Translations under genes and position numbers: made by a program
The notes under the pieces: model-generated
Seen by the model: only the letters and a program-made list of their open reading frames with translations
Told to the model about the DNA's origin: nothing
Databases searched by the model: none
Assembly (NCBI GenBank): GCA_025359865.1
Contig: JANYDH010000213.1
Span: forward strand, 62,001-126,000
Direction: 5' to 3'
DNA from: Actinomycetes bacterium
Lineage (GTDB): Bacteria; Actinomycetota; Acidimicrobiia; Acidimicrobiales; Ilumatobacteraceae
DNA: 64,000 nucleotides
Part shown: one piece after another, positions 1 to 9,180 of the stretch
How the letters are laid out: each line of letters starts with the position of its first letter
Position numbering within the stretch: the stretch's first letter is position 1

Positions 1-557
1 GGTTTGTCCGGCGGATGCGTTCCGGCGAGTCCGTCGAGCGTACCGAACAACGATCTCATGGCCGGCCGGATGAGCGGGGCGGTCTGGGGGCCGATCACCA
101 GGCCGAACACTCCAACCAGCGCTGCTCCATAGAGCACGTACGCGGAGCATCCTGCGGTGGTCACCAGCACAGCAATCGCTGAACGAGGAGCTTGCTTGCC
201 GACGATAGTGAGCGCGGCAACTGTCCGAATCAGATCGAACACCCCCGCGGCGACGGCTACGCGGGGCGCCCGGCGCCACCAGCCAACCTGTTGGCGACGT
301 TCGGGTGCCCACCGTTCCAGGCCCGTTCTCAATAGGCGCGGCACTACTAGGGTCCACGAAATCGCAAACACGTTGGCGAGCCAAAGAGCGCCCCGGGCAT
401 CGGCACGTCCGGCCCGCACGACGGTCTCGTAGAACCGGTGCGACGTGCCCGCGAGCGTCAGGTGAAGATGGAACACATCGAACGGTGCGGTCGCAAGCAG
501 TACCCCGAACATCGTGGCTGGTACCAGCAGCAAGAGCGCCCAGGCACGATGTCGCAA
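1..557 (-). CDS. Membrane protein of unknown function, C-terminus cut by window edge
   Basis: The reading frame opens at a TTG (557-555) preceded by AGGGGGA a few bases upstream; the next in-frame codon upstream that matters is a TAG stop, so no longer start exists. About 185 codons are visible and the frame runs off the left edge. The N-terminus (LRHRAWALLLLVPATMFGVLL) is a hydrophobic helix or signal anchor, followed by a loop with the sequence FDVFHLHLTLAGTSHRFYE, a second hydrophobic stretch (ANVFAISWTLVV), a basic segment, then two more hydrophobic stretches (AIAVLVTTAGCSAYVLY and ALVGVFGLVIG). Four membrane segments are therefore likely. I recognise no family. Its neighbour upstream is a 960-bp gap with repeats, so it probably has its own promoter. 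Confidence 0.6.
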   Translation of the reverse strand, partial: MRHRAWALLLLVPATMFGVLLATAPFDVFHLHLTLAGTSHRFYETVVRAGRADARGALWLANVFAISWTLVVPRLLRTGLERWAPERRQQVGWWRRAPRVAVAAGVFDLIRTVAALTIVGKQAPRSAIAVLVTTAGCSAYVLYGAALVGVFGLVIGPQTAPLIRPAMRSLFGTLDGLAGTHPPDK

Positions 558-1518
558 ACTCTTCCCCCTGTGAACCGAACCGCGTGTCGGGTGAGCCTAG
601 TTGACGGGCGTGTCGGCGCTCGCCGGTGCCGGCGTTTGTGCCGGGTGCTCGTGCCAGCGGCTCGCGTGTAGGGCCGTCCTGCGACTAATCCGGCGAACCT
701 GTCGGTGGCCATGATCACCAAGCCGAGAGGTGTCACAGGTGACACCGGCGGGACCTTGTCGAACGTGCGGCGATCGGATCCGACGTGAGCACGGGGTGAC
801 CACTCACCTTGGTTGCCGCTGTATACCCGACCCCGGCAGTGCGCTCGCGCCGCAACGTGAACGATCCTTGAATGACAGGGGCGTGTGGTGGAAGTCTGGA
901 TCAGCGACCGCGGTGGCTGTGTGGGCAGGATCGCGTCGACTTTCATGTCGCTAGCCCCGATAACTCGACGCGACTCGGCATCGCAACAGCGGGTAGGTCC
1001 GGCGGGCGGGCTGTGAGTCGATGACATCGCGCCGGCTTGTGCAGCACAACCACGAGTTCAGCAACAACCATGACGCCTTTGCCGACAACACGCCCAGATG
1101 GCCAACGCCATCCCAAACCGCACCGGACGGCATTCTGCGACGGCCTATACATGACAGCCCAACGCCAAAGGTCAGCGAATTCGGTTTTACTATCCGGCCG
1201 ATTTCACGTGCAGCGTGTATCCGGATACCTGGAGTGACGAAATGTTTCCTAGGAAACCGAATGACCGGCTGCGTCGTGCCAGCGTTGCTCCGGTTGCTCA
1301 TACTCGGGTCTCGATCCGAGCACTGTGTGTTCGACAGGCCGCGATCCAGGTTCCCGTCGACGTCAGTCGCCGACGGTGACCCGACTTCTGCGACACAAGC
1401 ACAAGTCCAGCAACAAACACGACACCGTTGCCAACAACACGACCATATGACCAGCCTCACCCCACACCACCAAACAACAATTTGCGACAGCCCGCTGACA
1501 ACAACCCAACGCCAAACG
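558..1518. other. Long intergenic region with two repeat copies and a possible gene remnant
   Basis: No intact gene is convincing here. It contains two degenerate copies of the dispersed repeat (914-1176 and 1365-1525, both pointing left). On the minus strand between about 790 and 603 two frames read like former protein (SDRRTFDKVPPVSPVTPLG then FAGLVAGRPYTR; the other frame ends RWHEHPAQTPAPASADTPVN before a TAG at about 600). This may be the tail of a decayed gene; it has no start and changes frame, so I do not call a CDS. Confidence 0.4.
914..1176 (-). repeat. Dispersed MITE-like repeat, long copy A
   Basis: Read on the minus strand the segment begins CTGACCTTTGGCGTTGGG and runs about 263 bp, matching the plus-strand copy at 20006-20267 along its length, including the shared stretch GTCGCGTCGAGTTATCGG and the end GTCGACGCGATCCTGCCC. 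By eye the identity is around 80 per cent. In both copies one frame keeps a similar peptide (SWLLLNSWLC ... DSQPxRRxYPLLRC), so the element may derive from coding DNA. Only one of the two terminal repeats is visible in this copy. Confidence 0.75.
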
Positions 1519-1525
1519 TCAGCCC
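1365..1525 (-). repeat. Dispersed MITE-like repeat, shorter copy C
   Basis: On the minus strand this begins GGGCTGACGTTTGGCGTT and contains the same internal TGTCGCA and GTTGGCAACGGTGTC landmarks as copy B at 20 kb, ending near CCGTCGGCGACT after about 160 bp. Its outer end overlaps the stop codon (1521-1519) of the glycosyltransferase remnant, so the element supplies the last codons of that gene. Confidence 0.65.
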
Positions 1526-2523
1526 GGAGGGGTGGTCTCCGGCGCCGGGTGCTCGTGCAGCCACACCAGGTTGGCCGCGATTCGGTCGTCGTGGGGTGCC
1601 AGGTCGAGCGCCACGTGCGCATGACGCAGTGCGGTGTCGCCATCGCTGAGGTGCCAGGCTGCAACGCTCGCCAGATCGTCGGCGCGCTCACCCCATGCCC
1701 ACGGTTCGGTCATGTACTCCCCGTCTGCACCGTGACCGCCAACGCGTGGGTGCATGCGTCGTAGCACTGACGCCAGCGACCGGCGTCGTGACATGCCTGC
1801 GCGAATTCGATCCACGGCTCACGACTCTCGGGATGCTCCACCGTTGCCGCGGCGAACGCCTCGACGGCTTCCTCCGGCAGGCCGAGACGGGCAAGGCACC
1901 GCCCGATGTAGCGGTACGACGCCGACCGCTCGGCGCGCCACACACTGCTGGGCAGCGCGACATGCCGACGAAGTTCCGCGAGCGCATCGTCGAGTCGGTC
2001 GGCGAACATGTACTCACGGCCGAGGTAGTGACTCATCCGCGGGTCGTCGGGGCGCTCAGCGACACCAACCTCGAGCAGCGGCAGATAGTGGCCACGGCCC
2101 TTGTCCGGGTCGGGCCAGTGGTGTACTTCGAGGTCGAGTTGCACGACACGCTCCGCGATGCGGTCGGCATACAACGCCTCGTGACAAGGGTAGATCCACC
2201 GGTACCCGTGACGGGCGTGGATCCGGTCGTACGAGAACGTGGTACCAGCCCGACCGTCGTCGAGATGACTCCACACATAGCTGTAGCGGCCGCGTGTGGC
2301 GTCACCCCACTTCGACTCGAGGTGTGCTCGCCATCCGGCGACGAGTACTTCGTCGAGATCGAGCGGAATGCACAACGGCACCGCCGGCGCGCAATGCGTC
2401 GACGGTGCCGTCGTTGGAACCCGTGTCTGCCACGACGATGATGTCGGCGTCGACGGCCGATTCGAGAAACCGGTCGACGTGAGCACGCTCGTTCCGCGCT
2501 ATGGCATAGACCGCGATCTTCAC
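1519..2523 (-). pseudogene. Family 2 glycosyltransferase with tetratricopeptide-like tail, broken by two lesions
   Basis: Three consecutive frames together give a complete protein of the family-2 glycosyltransferase type. The start (2523) reads MKIAVYAIARNE, with VVADTGSNDGTVDALRAGG, the nucleotide-sugar fold. The next frame begins CIPLDLDEVLVAGW, the acidic DLDE motif that binds metal and donor, then RIHARHGYRW and helical repeats. The last frame (from about 1722) gives EYMTEPWAWGERADDLASVAAW and the end. Between the first two frames (about 2357-2385) roughly 30 residues that relatives carry between the TVH-like strand and DLDE appear to be deleted. The second break lies at the CCCC run 1719-1722 and would be healed by one extra C. 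It lies 43 bp downstream of the collagen-like gene and may once have glycosylated it. Real inactivation is likely for the deletion; the homopolymer break could be a sequencing error. Confidence 0.75.
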
Positions 2524-2566
2524 GGTCTGGACATGTCTGTAGGTCCTTGAGGGTGAACCGGACGAA

Positions 2567-3664
2567 TCAGTTGCTTGCCGGACGACGACGCAGGCGGGTC
2601 ATCACCGAACCGAGCAGCACCGCCCCACCACCGAGATACAACGCGGTTGCGGTACGGTCATCCGGCCCGGTCGCGGGCAGGGCGGCGCTGGCCACACATG
2701 AACGCGGCAACTCGACCACAGCACCCGACGCCACAACGATGTGCGGCAGACGGCCCGGGCCCTGACCCTGGAACGGGGGGGTCGTCTCCGTGAGGTCGTT
2801 ACCGGGATCACCCTTCGGGCCGGAATTGCCCGTCGATCCGGTCGGGCCGGTCGGGCCCGGGGAGCCGGTGGGGCCGGTCGGGCCGGTCGGGCCGGCGGCA
2901 CCCGTCGCACCCGTTGCACCGGTCGGGCCGGTCGGGCCGGTCGGGCCCGTCGTACCTGCGGGGCCGGTGTTACCCACTACGGCCACCACACAGGTGGCAT
3001 CGAAACCGCTGCAATCCGACTGTAGTCCCTGCGGGTGCGCCGCCCGCGGTGGCCCGCCAAGATTCAATGTGATGAACACTCCGAGGTCTCCTTGGGGGCC
3101 GGTAGACCCTTTGGGGCCAGTCGCGCCCGTCGGTCCCGTGGGCCCCGTCTGCCCAATCGGGCCGGTAGGACCAGTAGCACCAGTAGAGCCATTGGCTCCG
3201 GTCGGTCCCGCAGCACCGGTCGGGCCGGTAGCCCCGGCCGCACCCACAACGCCGGCAGCAACCGTGACACATACACCTGCGAGATCGACACAGTTCGGCA
3301 CCGCCGCAACGTGCGGGGCGCGTTCGGCACCCAAAAAGGGAGGCTGGATGGCATTCGGGCCCTTCGGACCCTTGTCACCGGTGGGGCCCGTGGCCCCCGC
3401 TGGGCCCGTCGCCCCGGTCGCCCCGGATGCACCGGTCGGACCCACAGCGCCCGTAGCTCCGGTTGCGCCTACAGCACCACCAGCACCACCAGCACCAGCA
3501 GCACCAGTCGGCCCGGCCGGGCCATCGGGAGCCGTCGGGGCGAGACACGTCGTCGTTACGGAAGCCGATGGGCGCGGTGATGCCGACGCCGACTGAACCA
3601 TTCCGCCCGTGAGCAGTAGTGCTCCGGTTGTGGCCACGATGGCCTGATAGCGCCGTCCGCGCAT
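2567..3664 (-). CDS. Collagen-like Gly-X-Y surface protein with LPATG sorting signal
   Basis: A 365-residue secreted protein. Residues 1-28 form a signal peptide (basic start, then [12 protein letters not shown]). Three Gly-X-Y blocks follow at about 47-103, 140-195 and 231-290, rich in GPTG and GATG triplets, some charged (GDKGPKG, GPKGDPG) as in stable triple helices. The blocks are separated by non-collagen linkers with one or two cysteines (for example [12 protein letters not shown] and [10 protein letters not shown]) which could cross-link the trimer. The C-terminus has LPATG at 329-333, a hydrophobic segment and RLRRRPASN, the classic sortase substrate tail. It is probably a cell-wall-anchored fibre. 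No sortase is in the window. The broken glycosyltransferase just downstream would be the natural partner for decorating its threonines. Confidence 0.85.
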   Translation of the reverse strand: MRGRRYQAIVATTGALLLTGGMVQSASASPRPSASVTTTCLAPTAPDGPAGPTGAAGAGGAGGAVGATGATGAVGPTGASGATGATGPAGATGPTGDKGPKGPNAIQPPFLGAERAPHVAAVPNCVDLAGVCVTVAAGVVGAAGATGPTGAAGPTGANGSTGATGPTGPIGQTGPTGPTGATGPKGSTGPQGDLGVFITLNLGGPPRAAHPQGLQSDCSGFDATCVVAVVGNTGPAGTTGPTGPTGPTGATGATGAAGPTGPTGPTGSPGPTGPTGSTGNSGPKGDPGNDLTETTPPFQGQGPGRLPHIVVASGAVVELPRSCVASAALPATGPDDRTATALYLGGGAVLLGSVMTRLRRRPASN

Positions 3665-3714
3665 TCGTTACTCCCTGGTCTCGTTGGCCCGATGTCGAGC
3701 CGAGCCAGAGAATA

Positions 3715-5853
3715 TCAGCGCAGGTGGATCAGGATGAGTGACTCCGGATTGAGTACCGGCATTTGGAGGCCGTGACCGGCGAGTTGTCGACCGGTCAACC
3801 GGATTCCGTCGAGCAGCCAGGCGGGCTGTTGGCGGGCCGGGGCTCTGCCCGAACCGGGTAATGCCAGCACCTCGACCCGGTAGGTACGGTCCGGTAGTAG
3901 GCCGGGGAGTCGAAGCGGCGATGGTGACAGGCTCATCCCCGTAGTCAATTGGGCGAAGGCGACGACCGCTTCGCTTCGGTCGGCTGCGTAGACGCCGTAG
4001 GCGTGGGCTGATGGTTCGGTGCCATTGAGCACTGGGTCGAAGCGGACCACATCGCCGCTGTGCAGGAGCGGACGCAAGCGCTTGTGCAGGGCGATGACTT
4101 CGGCGAGGTCGCGCTGTTCTTGCTCGGTGAATTGCAATACGTTCCACTCGACACCGAGGTGACCGAAGAGCGCCGTGCCCGCCCGGAAGGCAAGTGTGTG
4201 CGTTCGACCCGTGGTGTGCGAACGCGGCGGGCCGATGTGCGCACCCATCAGTTCGGGCGGGATGAACAGTGATGCGCCGCGCTGGATGGTTTGCCGCTCG
4301 AGCGCATCGTTGCAATCGCTGGTCCACACCCGCTGGGTGCGCCGCAGAATCTCGTGATCGATCCGGCCGCCACCGCTGGCACAGCTCTCGATCTCGACGT
4401 CGGGATGCAGTTGGTGCAGCTCGTCGAGGAGCCGATACAGCGCCAAGGTTTGAGCGTGAGTTCCCGCTGCACCATCGATACCGCTGCCCTGCACTACGTC
4501 ACGATTCATATCCCACTTGACGTAGGCGATGTCGTGATCGCGAAGCAGGGCGTGAAGGTGATCGCGGATATGTGCGTATGCCTCAGGATGGGCCAGGTTC
4601 AACAACAACTGTTGACGCCCGAGCACCGGCGGATAGCCGGCAGTGACGAGCGCCCAATCCGGGTGCGCCCGGTACAGGTCGCTGTCGGGGTTGACCATCT
4701 CGGGCTCGACCCAGATGCCGAACTCCATCCCGAGCCCCCGGACATGATCGATGATCGGCGTCAGGCCATCCGGGTAGACCTCCGCCGAGACCCACCAATC
4801 ACCGAGGCCACGACGGTCGTCGCGGCGCGACCCGAACCAGCCATCGTCGAGCACGAACCGTTCGATGCCAACCGCCGCCGCAGCGGTGGCGAGGGCGCGC
4901 AACGTGTCGTTGTCGTGGTTGAAGTAGACCGCCTCCCACGTGTTCAACAACACCGGACGCGGTCGGGTGGGATGCGTGACACGCGCTCGCAGCGACCGGT
5001 GAAATCCCCAACTCGCCGGCGTAAGCCCGTCGGCTGAGAACGTGGCGACCAGCTCAGGCGTGATGTACTGCTCGCCAGGCGCGAGCACCAACTCACCGGG
5101 GTGGAGCAGTTCGCCCAGTTGCAGGTAACGACGCCCGTCGGGCATGCATTCGGCGACCATGTCGTGATTGCCGCTGAAGGCAAGGTGGGCGCCCCACACA
5201 TCACCGTGCCATTCGCCGAACCCGTGGTCGCCAGCGAAGACCAACGGCGTGTGTTCGTGCGATGTGCGGCCACGACGATTCTCGAGTAACACCGCCCCGG
5301 CACCCCATGGCACACGTACTGGATGCAGTTCACGAGTCCACCGTCCGGTGAAGGTGATCAACTCGCTCGCGTGGGCAGGCACTGGCAGCGTGACCGACAG
5401 CCGGTCGAGCAGATACAGCGTGTCGGCGGCGTTGGTGATGCTGCAGCGCACCGACAGCACGTCGCCGAGCAGGACAGTGGTGTCGAGCGCAAGGCCTGCA
5501 ACGGTGTCGACAGCGCGCACGATCGCCCCTTCACGGGTGCCGTCACCCGTGTCGCCTGCGATGTCTCCGGTGATGTGTTCGACGGAGGCGAACGCGAATC
5601 GTGGTGCCCAGGCGATGCCGCCCTTGCGATGGCCCTCCAGGCCTGGGCGGCCCTGGAAGCCGCTGCCGTGCTCGGGCACGATCGTGATCGGGGCGACCAC
5701 GTCGAGCATGCCTGCGCTGATCGGCCGTTCGAGTGCCGCGACCACCGTTGACGGCTCGACATCGCCAAGGGGTACACCCCAGTAGACGATGGTGGGCACG
5801 CCGGACGACTCGTCGAGCAGAACGTCGACGCCGACGCCGCGCAGGTGGATCAT
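3715..5853 (-). CDS. galA: GH36 alpha-galactosidase
   Basis: A 712-residue intracellular glycoside hydrolase (no signal peptide) releasing terminal alpha-1,6-linked galactose from raffinose, melibiose and similar sugars. It has the full GH36 layout: an N-terminal beta-sandwich (1-290), a TIM barrel (about 300-620) and a C-terminal beta domain. In the barrel RFVLDDGWFGSR, WVEPEMVNPDSDLY, YVKWDMNRD and VWTSDCNDALER are the family motifs; D448 (in KWD) is the expected nucleophile and D513 (in TSDC) the acid/base. IESCASGGGRID also fits. The length is usual for the family. It is the last gene of the leftward sugar operon, 4 bp after the permease gene, so it shares transcription with the transporter. 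Substrate is inferred from family and context. Confidence 0.93.
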   Translation of the reverse strand: MIHLRGVGVDVLLDESSGVPTIVYWGVPLGDVEPSTVVAALERPISAGMLDVVAPITIVPEHGSGFQGRPGLEGHRKGGIAWAPRFAFASVEHITGDIAGDTGDGTREGAIVRAVDTVAGLALDTTVLLGDVLSVRCSITNAADTLYLLDRLSVTLPVPAHASELITFTGRWTRELHPVRVPWGAGAVLLENRRGRTSHEHTPLVFAGDHGFGEWHGDVWGAHLAFSGNHDMVAECMPDGRRYLQLGELLHPGELVLAPGEQYITPELVATFSADGLTPASWGFHRSLRARVTHPTRPRPVLLNTWEAVYFNHDNDTLRALATAAAAVGIERFVLDDGWFGSRRDDRRGLGDWWVSAEVYPDGLTPIIDHVRGLGMEFGIWVEPEMVNPDSDLYRAHPDWALVTAGYPPVLGRQQLLLNLAHPEAYAHIRDHLHALLRDHDIAYVKWDMNRDVVQGSGIDGAAGTHAQTLALYRLLDELHQLHPDVEIESCASGGGRIDHEILRRTQRVWTSDCNDALERQTIQRGASLFIPPELMGAHIGPPRSHTTGRTHTLAFRAGTALFGHLGVEWNVLQFTEQEQRDLAEVIALHKRLRPLLHSGDVVRFDPVLNGTEPSAHAYGVYAADRSEAVVAFAQLTTGMSLSPSPLRLPGLLPDRTYRVEVLALPGSGRAPARQQPAWLLDGIRLTGRQLAGHGLQMPVLNPESLILIHLR

Positions 5854-5857
5854 GTGA

Positions 5858-6757
5858 CTAGCCCTTGCTGGCGCCGAGTGTCAACCCGCTGATGAACTGC
5901 TTCTGAAGAATGAGGTAGACGATCAACGTGGGCATCGCCACGATCATAGAGGCCGCCGCCACGAGGTTGTCGTTGGTGAAGAACGCGCCACCGAGGTTGG
6001 CAATCGATGACGTGATCGGTCGCTCGTCACCTTTGTTCAGGAGAACGACCGCCCAGAAGAAGTCGTTGTACAACCAGGTGAACTCCAACGTGGCGAGCGC
6101 CGCAAGCGCGGGTCGGCACAACGGAAGGATGATCTGGAAGAACGTGCGTGGCACGCTGGCACCGTCGACCAACGCAGCTTCGTTGAGTTCTTTCGGGATG
6201 GTCTTCATGTAGTTGCTGAGCACGAACGTGCAGAACCCGGTCTGAAACGCGACATGGACGATGATCACCGCGATCTTGGTGCCGAGCAGACTGCCGGTGT
6301 CGGTATCACTCAGGAAATTCGGCCATGGCATCCACTTGAAGAACTGAAACAGCGGCTGAAACAGCACCTGCGCCGGCAGCAAGTTGCCAGCGGTGAACAG
6401 CAGCAACAGCGCCACGTTGAACCGAAAACTGAACCTGCTGACGGCGAAGGCCATGACGCTCGACATGAGCAGGATGAGCACGATCGATGGAACCACGATG
6501 AAGGCTGTGTTGAAGAATGTCTTGCCCATGTTGCCCTGGGTGAAGGCGTCGCGGTAGTTCGAAAAGCTCAGCGAATCGGGCCAGGAAAAGATCCCCTTTG
6601 TCTGGGTCTCTTGGTAGGGCCGAAATGACGAGTAGATCGCGCCGCCGATGGGCACCAGCCACATCACCGCCATCGTCGTGAGAAACGCGTACAGCAGCAC
6701 TCGCAGGCCTTTGGAGTAGCCCGGCTTGGTCTGGACGATCGTCAGTTGACCGCTCAC
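5858..6757 (-). CDS. ABC sugar transporter permease, MalG/LacG type (CUT1 family)
   Basis: Inner-membrane permease of about 299 residues. Six hydrophobic segments are visible, beginning LYAFLTTMAVMWLVPIGGAI. The cytoplasmic EAA loop reads NEAALVDGASVPRTFFQIILP, which docks the ATPase. I place the start at GTG 6757, which overlaps the TGA of the upstream permease (GTGA), rather than at the longer ATG at 6811 that would lie inside that gene. Together with the 6754-7731 permease, the binding protein and the ATPase at 10255 it would import an alpha-galactoside. The family is certain; the substrate is inferred from galA and galT. Confidence 0.9.
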   Translation of the reverse strand: MSGQLTIVQTKPGYSKGLRVLLYAFLTTMAVMWLVPIGGAIYSSFRPYQETQTKGIFSWPDSLSFSNYRDAFTQGNMGKTFFNTAFIVVPSIVLILLMSSVMAFAVSRFSFRFNVALLLLFTAGNLLPAQVLFQPLFQFFKWMPWPNFLSDTDTGSLLGTKIAVIIVHVAFQTGFCTFVLSNYMKTIPKELNEAALVDGASVPRTFFQIILPLCRPALAALATLEFTWLYNDFFWAVVLLNKGDERPITSSIANLGGAFFTNDNLVAAASMIVAMPTLIVYLILQKQFISGLTLGASKG

Positions 6758-7731
6758 AATTCGTTCTCCCGGTAGTGGTTCACGAGGTACCAGACGATGA
6801 ACCCGAGACACAGCAGGAGCAGCACGACGCCGTACGCGGAACCGACTCCGACATGGCCGCCACCTTCGCCGACGAGGTTGTTCTTGACGAGCACGCCCAT
6901 CACCGACGTGCCGACCGGCTGTTTCAACGCAACGATGATGTCAAATGCTCGGAGGGCTTCGATGACGGTGATGACCAACACGACGACGTTGATCGGTTTC
7001 ATCACCGGGAAGACCACTCTGCGGAAGCTCTGCCATTCGTTGCAGCCGTCGATCGATGCTGCTTCACGCAACGACGAATCAACACTCTTTAGACCCGCGA
7101 GATACAACACCATCACGTAACCAATGTGCCGCCAGGCCATCGCAATGAGCAACGCCGCGAAGTTCTTCGACAGACCCACCGGGTTGTCGAGAAACGGGAG
7201 GTGGATCGTGAAGATCTTTTCGGCGTTGCCGACGAAGTCGATCGGCTTGTCGCGACCGAGGTTGAACAACCCCTGGGCCTGGCTGAACATCACGCTCTTC
7301 CAGATGAATCCGACGACGGCCAGCGACAGCACCACCGGCATGTAGAACACACTTTGGTAGATCGCAGTGCCACGCACCCCCTTGTCGAGCAGATACGCGA
7401 AGAGCATTCCCACGGCACTGCACAGTGAGAGGAACACCAGGAGGACGAAGTTGTTGAACAGCGCCGGGAACAACTTGTCCTCGAGGACCGTGAAGATGGT
7501 CCAGTAGTTGCGGAACCCGACCAGTTGCCAAGTACCGAGTTTGATCCCGTCCCACTCGGCGAACGACAGAACAATGGTCGCGAGCGCTGGCAACCAGACG
7601 AACACGACATGGAGCACGGTCGGAATCCCGACCATCAGAGACAGCCACACCTTGTCGCTTTTCGACAGCTGGCTGTAGCGGCGACGACGCCCCGGGGTGG
7701 GGGGCGCCGTCGCCAGAGTGTCAGTAGACAT
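6754..7731 (-). CDS. ABC sugar transporter permease, MalF/LacF type (CUT1 family)
   Basis: A 325-residue inner-membrane permease. After a cytoplasmic N-terminus (PPTPGRRRRYSQLSKSDKVW) six membrane segments follow, the first being LMVGIPTVLHVVFVWLPALATI. The EAA loop reads REAASIDGCNEWQSFRRVVFP, the contact for the ABC ATPase. It sits 36 bp downstream of the binding-protein gene and overlaps the second permease by the four bases GTGA, so the three proteins are made together. A typical MalF partner for oligosaccharide import; no residue in it reveals the exact sugar. Confidence 0.9.
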   Translation of the reverse strand: MSTDTLATAPPTPGRRRRYSQLSKSDKVWLSLMVGIPTVLHVVFVWLPALATIVLSFAEWDGIKLGTWQLVGFRNYWTIFTVLEDKLFPALFNNFVLLVFLSLCSAVGMLFAYLLDKGVRGTAIYQSVFYMPVVLSLAVVGFIWKSVMFSQAQGLFNLGRDKPIDFVGNAEKIFTIHLPFLDNPVGLSKNFAALLIAMAWRHIGYVMVLYLAGLKSVDSSLREAASIDGCNEWQSFRRVVFPVMKPINVVVLVITVIEALRAFDIIVALKQPVGTSVMGVLVKNNLVGEGGGHVGVGSAYGVVLLLLCLGFIVWYLVNHYRENEL

Positions 7732-7767
7732 GAGTCTGGTCCGTCTCTCTACTACAGAATCACCGAA

Positions 7768-9180
7768 CTACAGGTAGGCGGACTTCTGTTCTTCGATGCT
7801 CTTCAGGATCGAGTCGATCTGTGTGGGATCGGTGTGGAAACTGGCGAATGCATCGCCAATGACGTTCGAGACGAAGTCAGGGTTGGTGTCGCGGTCGAGG
7901 AACTGGGCGATGTTCTTGGCAGCGCCCACGAGGTCCGACGACTTCTTCTGAACGGCGGTGTAGGCGGAGGTGTCGACCTTGCCGTTCACACCGACGTTGC
8001 TGGGGTTCACCCCGTTGTACGCGTCGAACGCTGCTGCTCCGCCGAGAGCGGCCAGCAGTGCCTTGGCGCCTTTGGGGTTCTTTGGGCTGGCGGCCATCAT
8101 GAATCCGTCGATCGGGGCGTCGAGACAATCGGCACCGATCTTGTCGTCGAGCGCCGGGAAGTTGAAGAAGTCGAGGTCATCAAGGTATTCCTTGTCCTTG
8201 GAGTTACTCGCCACGAAGGTACCGAGGTAGAACATGCCGGCTTCCTTCTTCTCAAGTGCAGTTGCAGCCTCTTCCCACTTGCGGCCGTTGGGGTTCTCCT
8301 GATGGAACGGCAGCAGCTCGGCCCATGTGGTGAACACGGCCTTGGTGCGATCATCGGTCCACTTTTCTTTGCCAGCAAGAAGATCGACGTGGTACTGGAA
8401 GCCGTTGATGCGCATGTTCAAGATATCGAACGTGCCCTGTACCGGCCACTTGCCATCGTTTGCGTATGCAAATGGGATCAGACCGTCTTTTTGCATCTTG
8501 GTGGCAAGTGCAACGAGTTCATCCTTGGTGGTCGGGATCTCGTAGCCCTTGTCGGCGAAGACACTCTTGCGGTAGTGGACCGCCCATGGGTAGTAGTAGA
8601 ACGGCACGAAGTACTGCTTGCCGTCATTGCCTGTCGAGGCAGTCTTGAAGCTCTCAGCGGTGTCGGGCAGGTTGGCCCACACGTCGGAGATATCGCCAGC
8701 GAGACCCTTGTCAGCGAAGAACCGCATGCGATAGCCCGAGAACCAGGTGAATACGTCCTCCGGTTGGGCCAGGTAGTTGGTGATATTTTCCTGGAATGTG
8801 TTGTGGTCGACACCGTTGATCTCGACGTTTAAGCCCGTCGAGTCGACTGCTGCCTTGAGCGAGTCGTAGGGCTTACCCGCAGTGGGCGCCTCGTTGATAC
8901 CCATCGAAACGGCGTCACCTGATGGTGCGTCGGTACCAGCCGGTGCGTCGGTACCAGCCGGTGCGTCGGTACCGGCAGGTGCGTCGGTACCGGCAGGTGC
9001 GGCCGTACCGGCAGGTGCGGCCGTGGTGGCCGTGGTGGCAGCCGTCTTGCTGTCACTACCGCATGCTGCAAGCGCTGCGGCACCGGCGACGCCGGCGGCA
9101 CCGGCGAGCAGGTTGCGACGGGACATGATTGAGAACCCAACCTCACTCGGGCTGGGCGACTTTTCGTAGTTGCTGGACAC
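7768..9180 (-). CDS. Sugar ABC transporter substrate-binding lipoprotein with Tat signal
   Basis: A 470-residue extracellular solute-binding protein (family 1). The signal reads MSRRNLLAGAAGVAGAAAL followed by the lipobox LAAC, so a twin-arginine-exported lipoprotein is likely. A strong Shine-Dalgarno (AGAGGGGGAG) precedes GTG 9180, which adds 18 residues before the RR motif; an internal ATG at 9126 is the alternative. After the cysteine a spacer of five or six near-identical APAGTD units (DNA 8930-9022, 18-bp tandem units) tethers the binding domain to the membrane. The C-terminal two-lobe domain has motifs such as VFTWFSGYRMRFFADKG and YLGTFVASNSKDKEY. It is the first gene of the leftward operon, divergent from the DeoR regulator. 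Confidence 0.9.
   Translation of the reverse strand: MSSNYEKSPSPSEVGFSIMSRRNLLAGAAGVAGAAALAACGSDSKTAATTATTAAPAGTAAPAGTDAPAGTDAPAGTDAPAGTDAPSGDAVSMGINEAPTAGKPYDSLKAAVDSTGLNVEINGVDHNTFQENITNYLAQPEDVFTWFSGYRMRFFADKGLAGDISDVWANLPDTAESFKTASTGNDGKQYFVPFYYYPWAVHYRKSVFADKGYEIPTTKDELVALATKMQKDGLIPFAYANDGKWPVQGTFDILNMRINGFQYHVDLLAGKEKWTDDRTKAVFTTWAELLPFHQENPNGRKWEEAATALEKKEAGMFYLGTFVASNSKDKEYLDDLDFFNFPALDDKIGADCLDAPIDGFMMAASPKNPKGAKALLAALGGAAAFDAYNGVNPSNVGVNGKVDTSAYTAVQKKSSDLVGAAKNIAQFLDRDTNPDFVSNVIGDAFASFHTDPTQIDSILKSIEEQKSAYL

Noticed and set aside
729-746. Palindrome GGTGTCACAGGTGACACC
   Set aside because: Perfect 8-bp arms, but it has no gene start nearby and falls inside a possible decayed reading frame (VSPVTP), so an operator role is unsupported.
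2790-3596. Long plus-strand frame rich in GPVGPV opposite the collagen-like gene
   Set aside because: Gly/Pro codon repeats read in reverse complement also give Gly/Pro repeats; the minus-strand frame has the signal peptide and LPATG tail, so this is a shadow.
7525-8832. 435-codon plus-strand open frame
   Set aside because: Antisense to the sugar-binding protein and permease genes, which have clear family motifs and signals.
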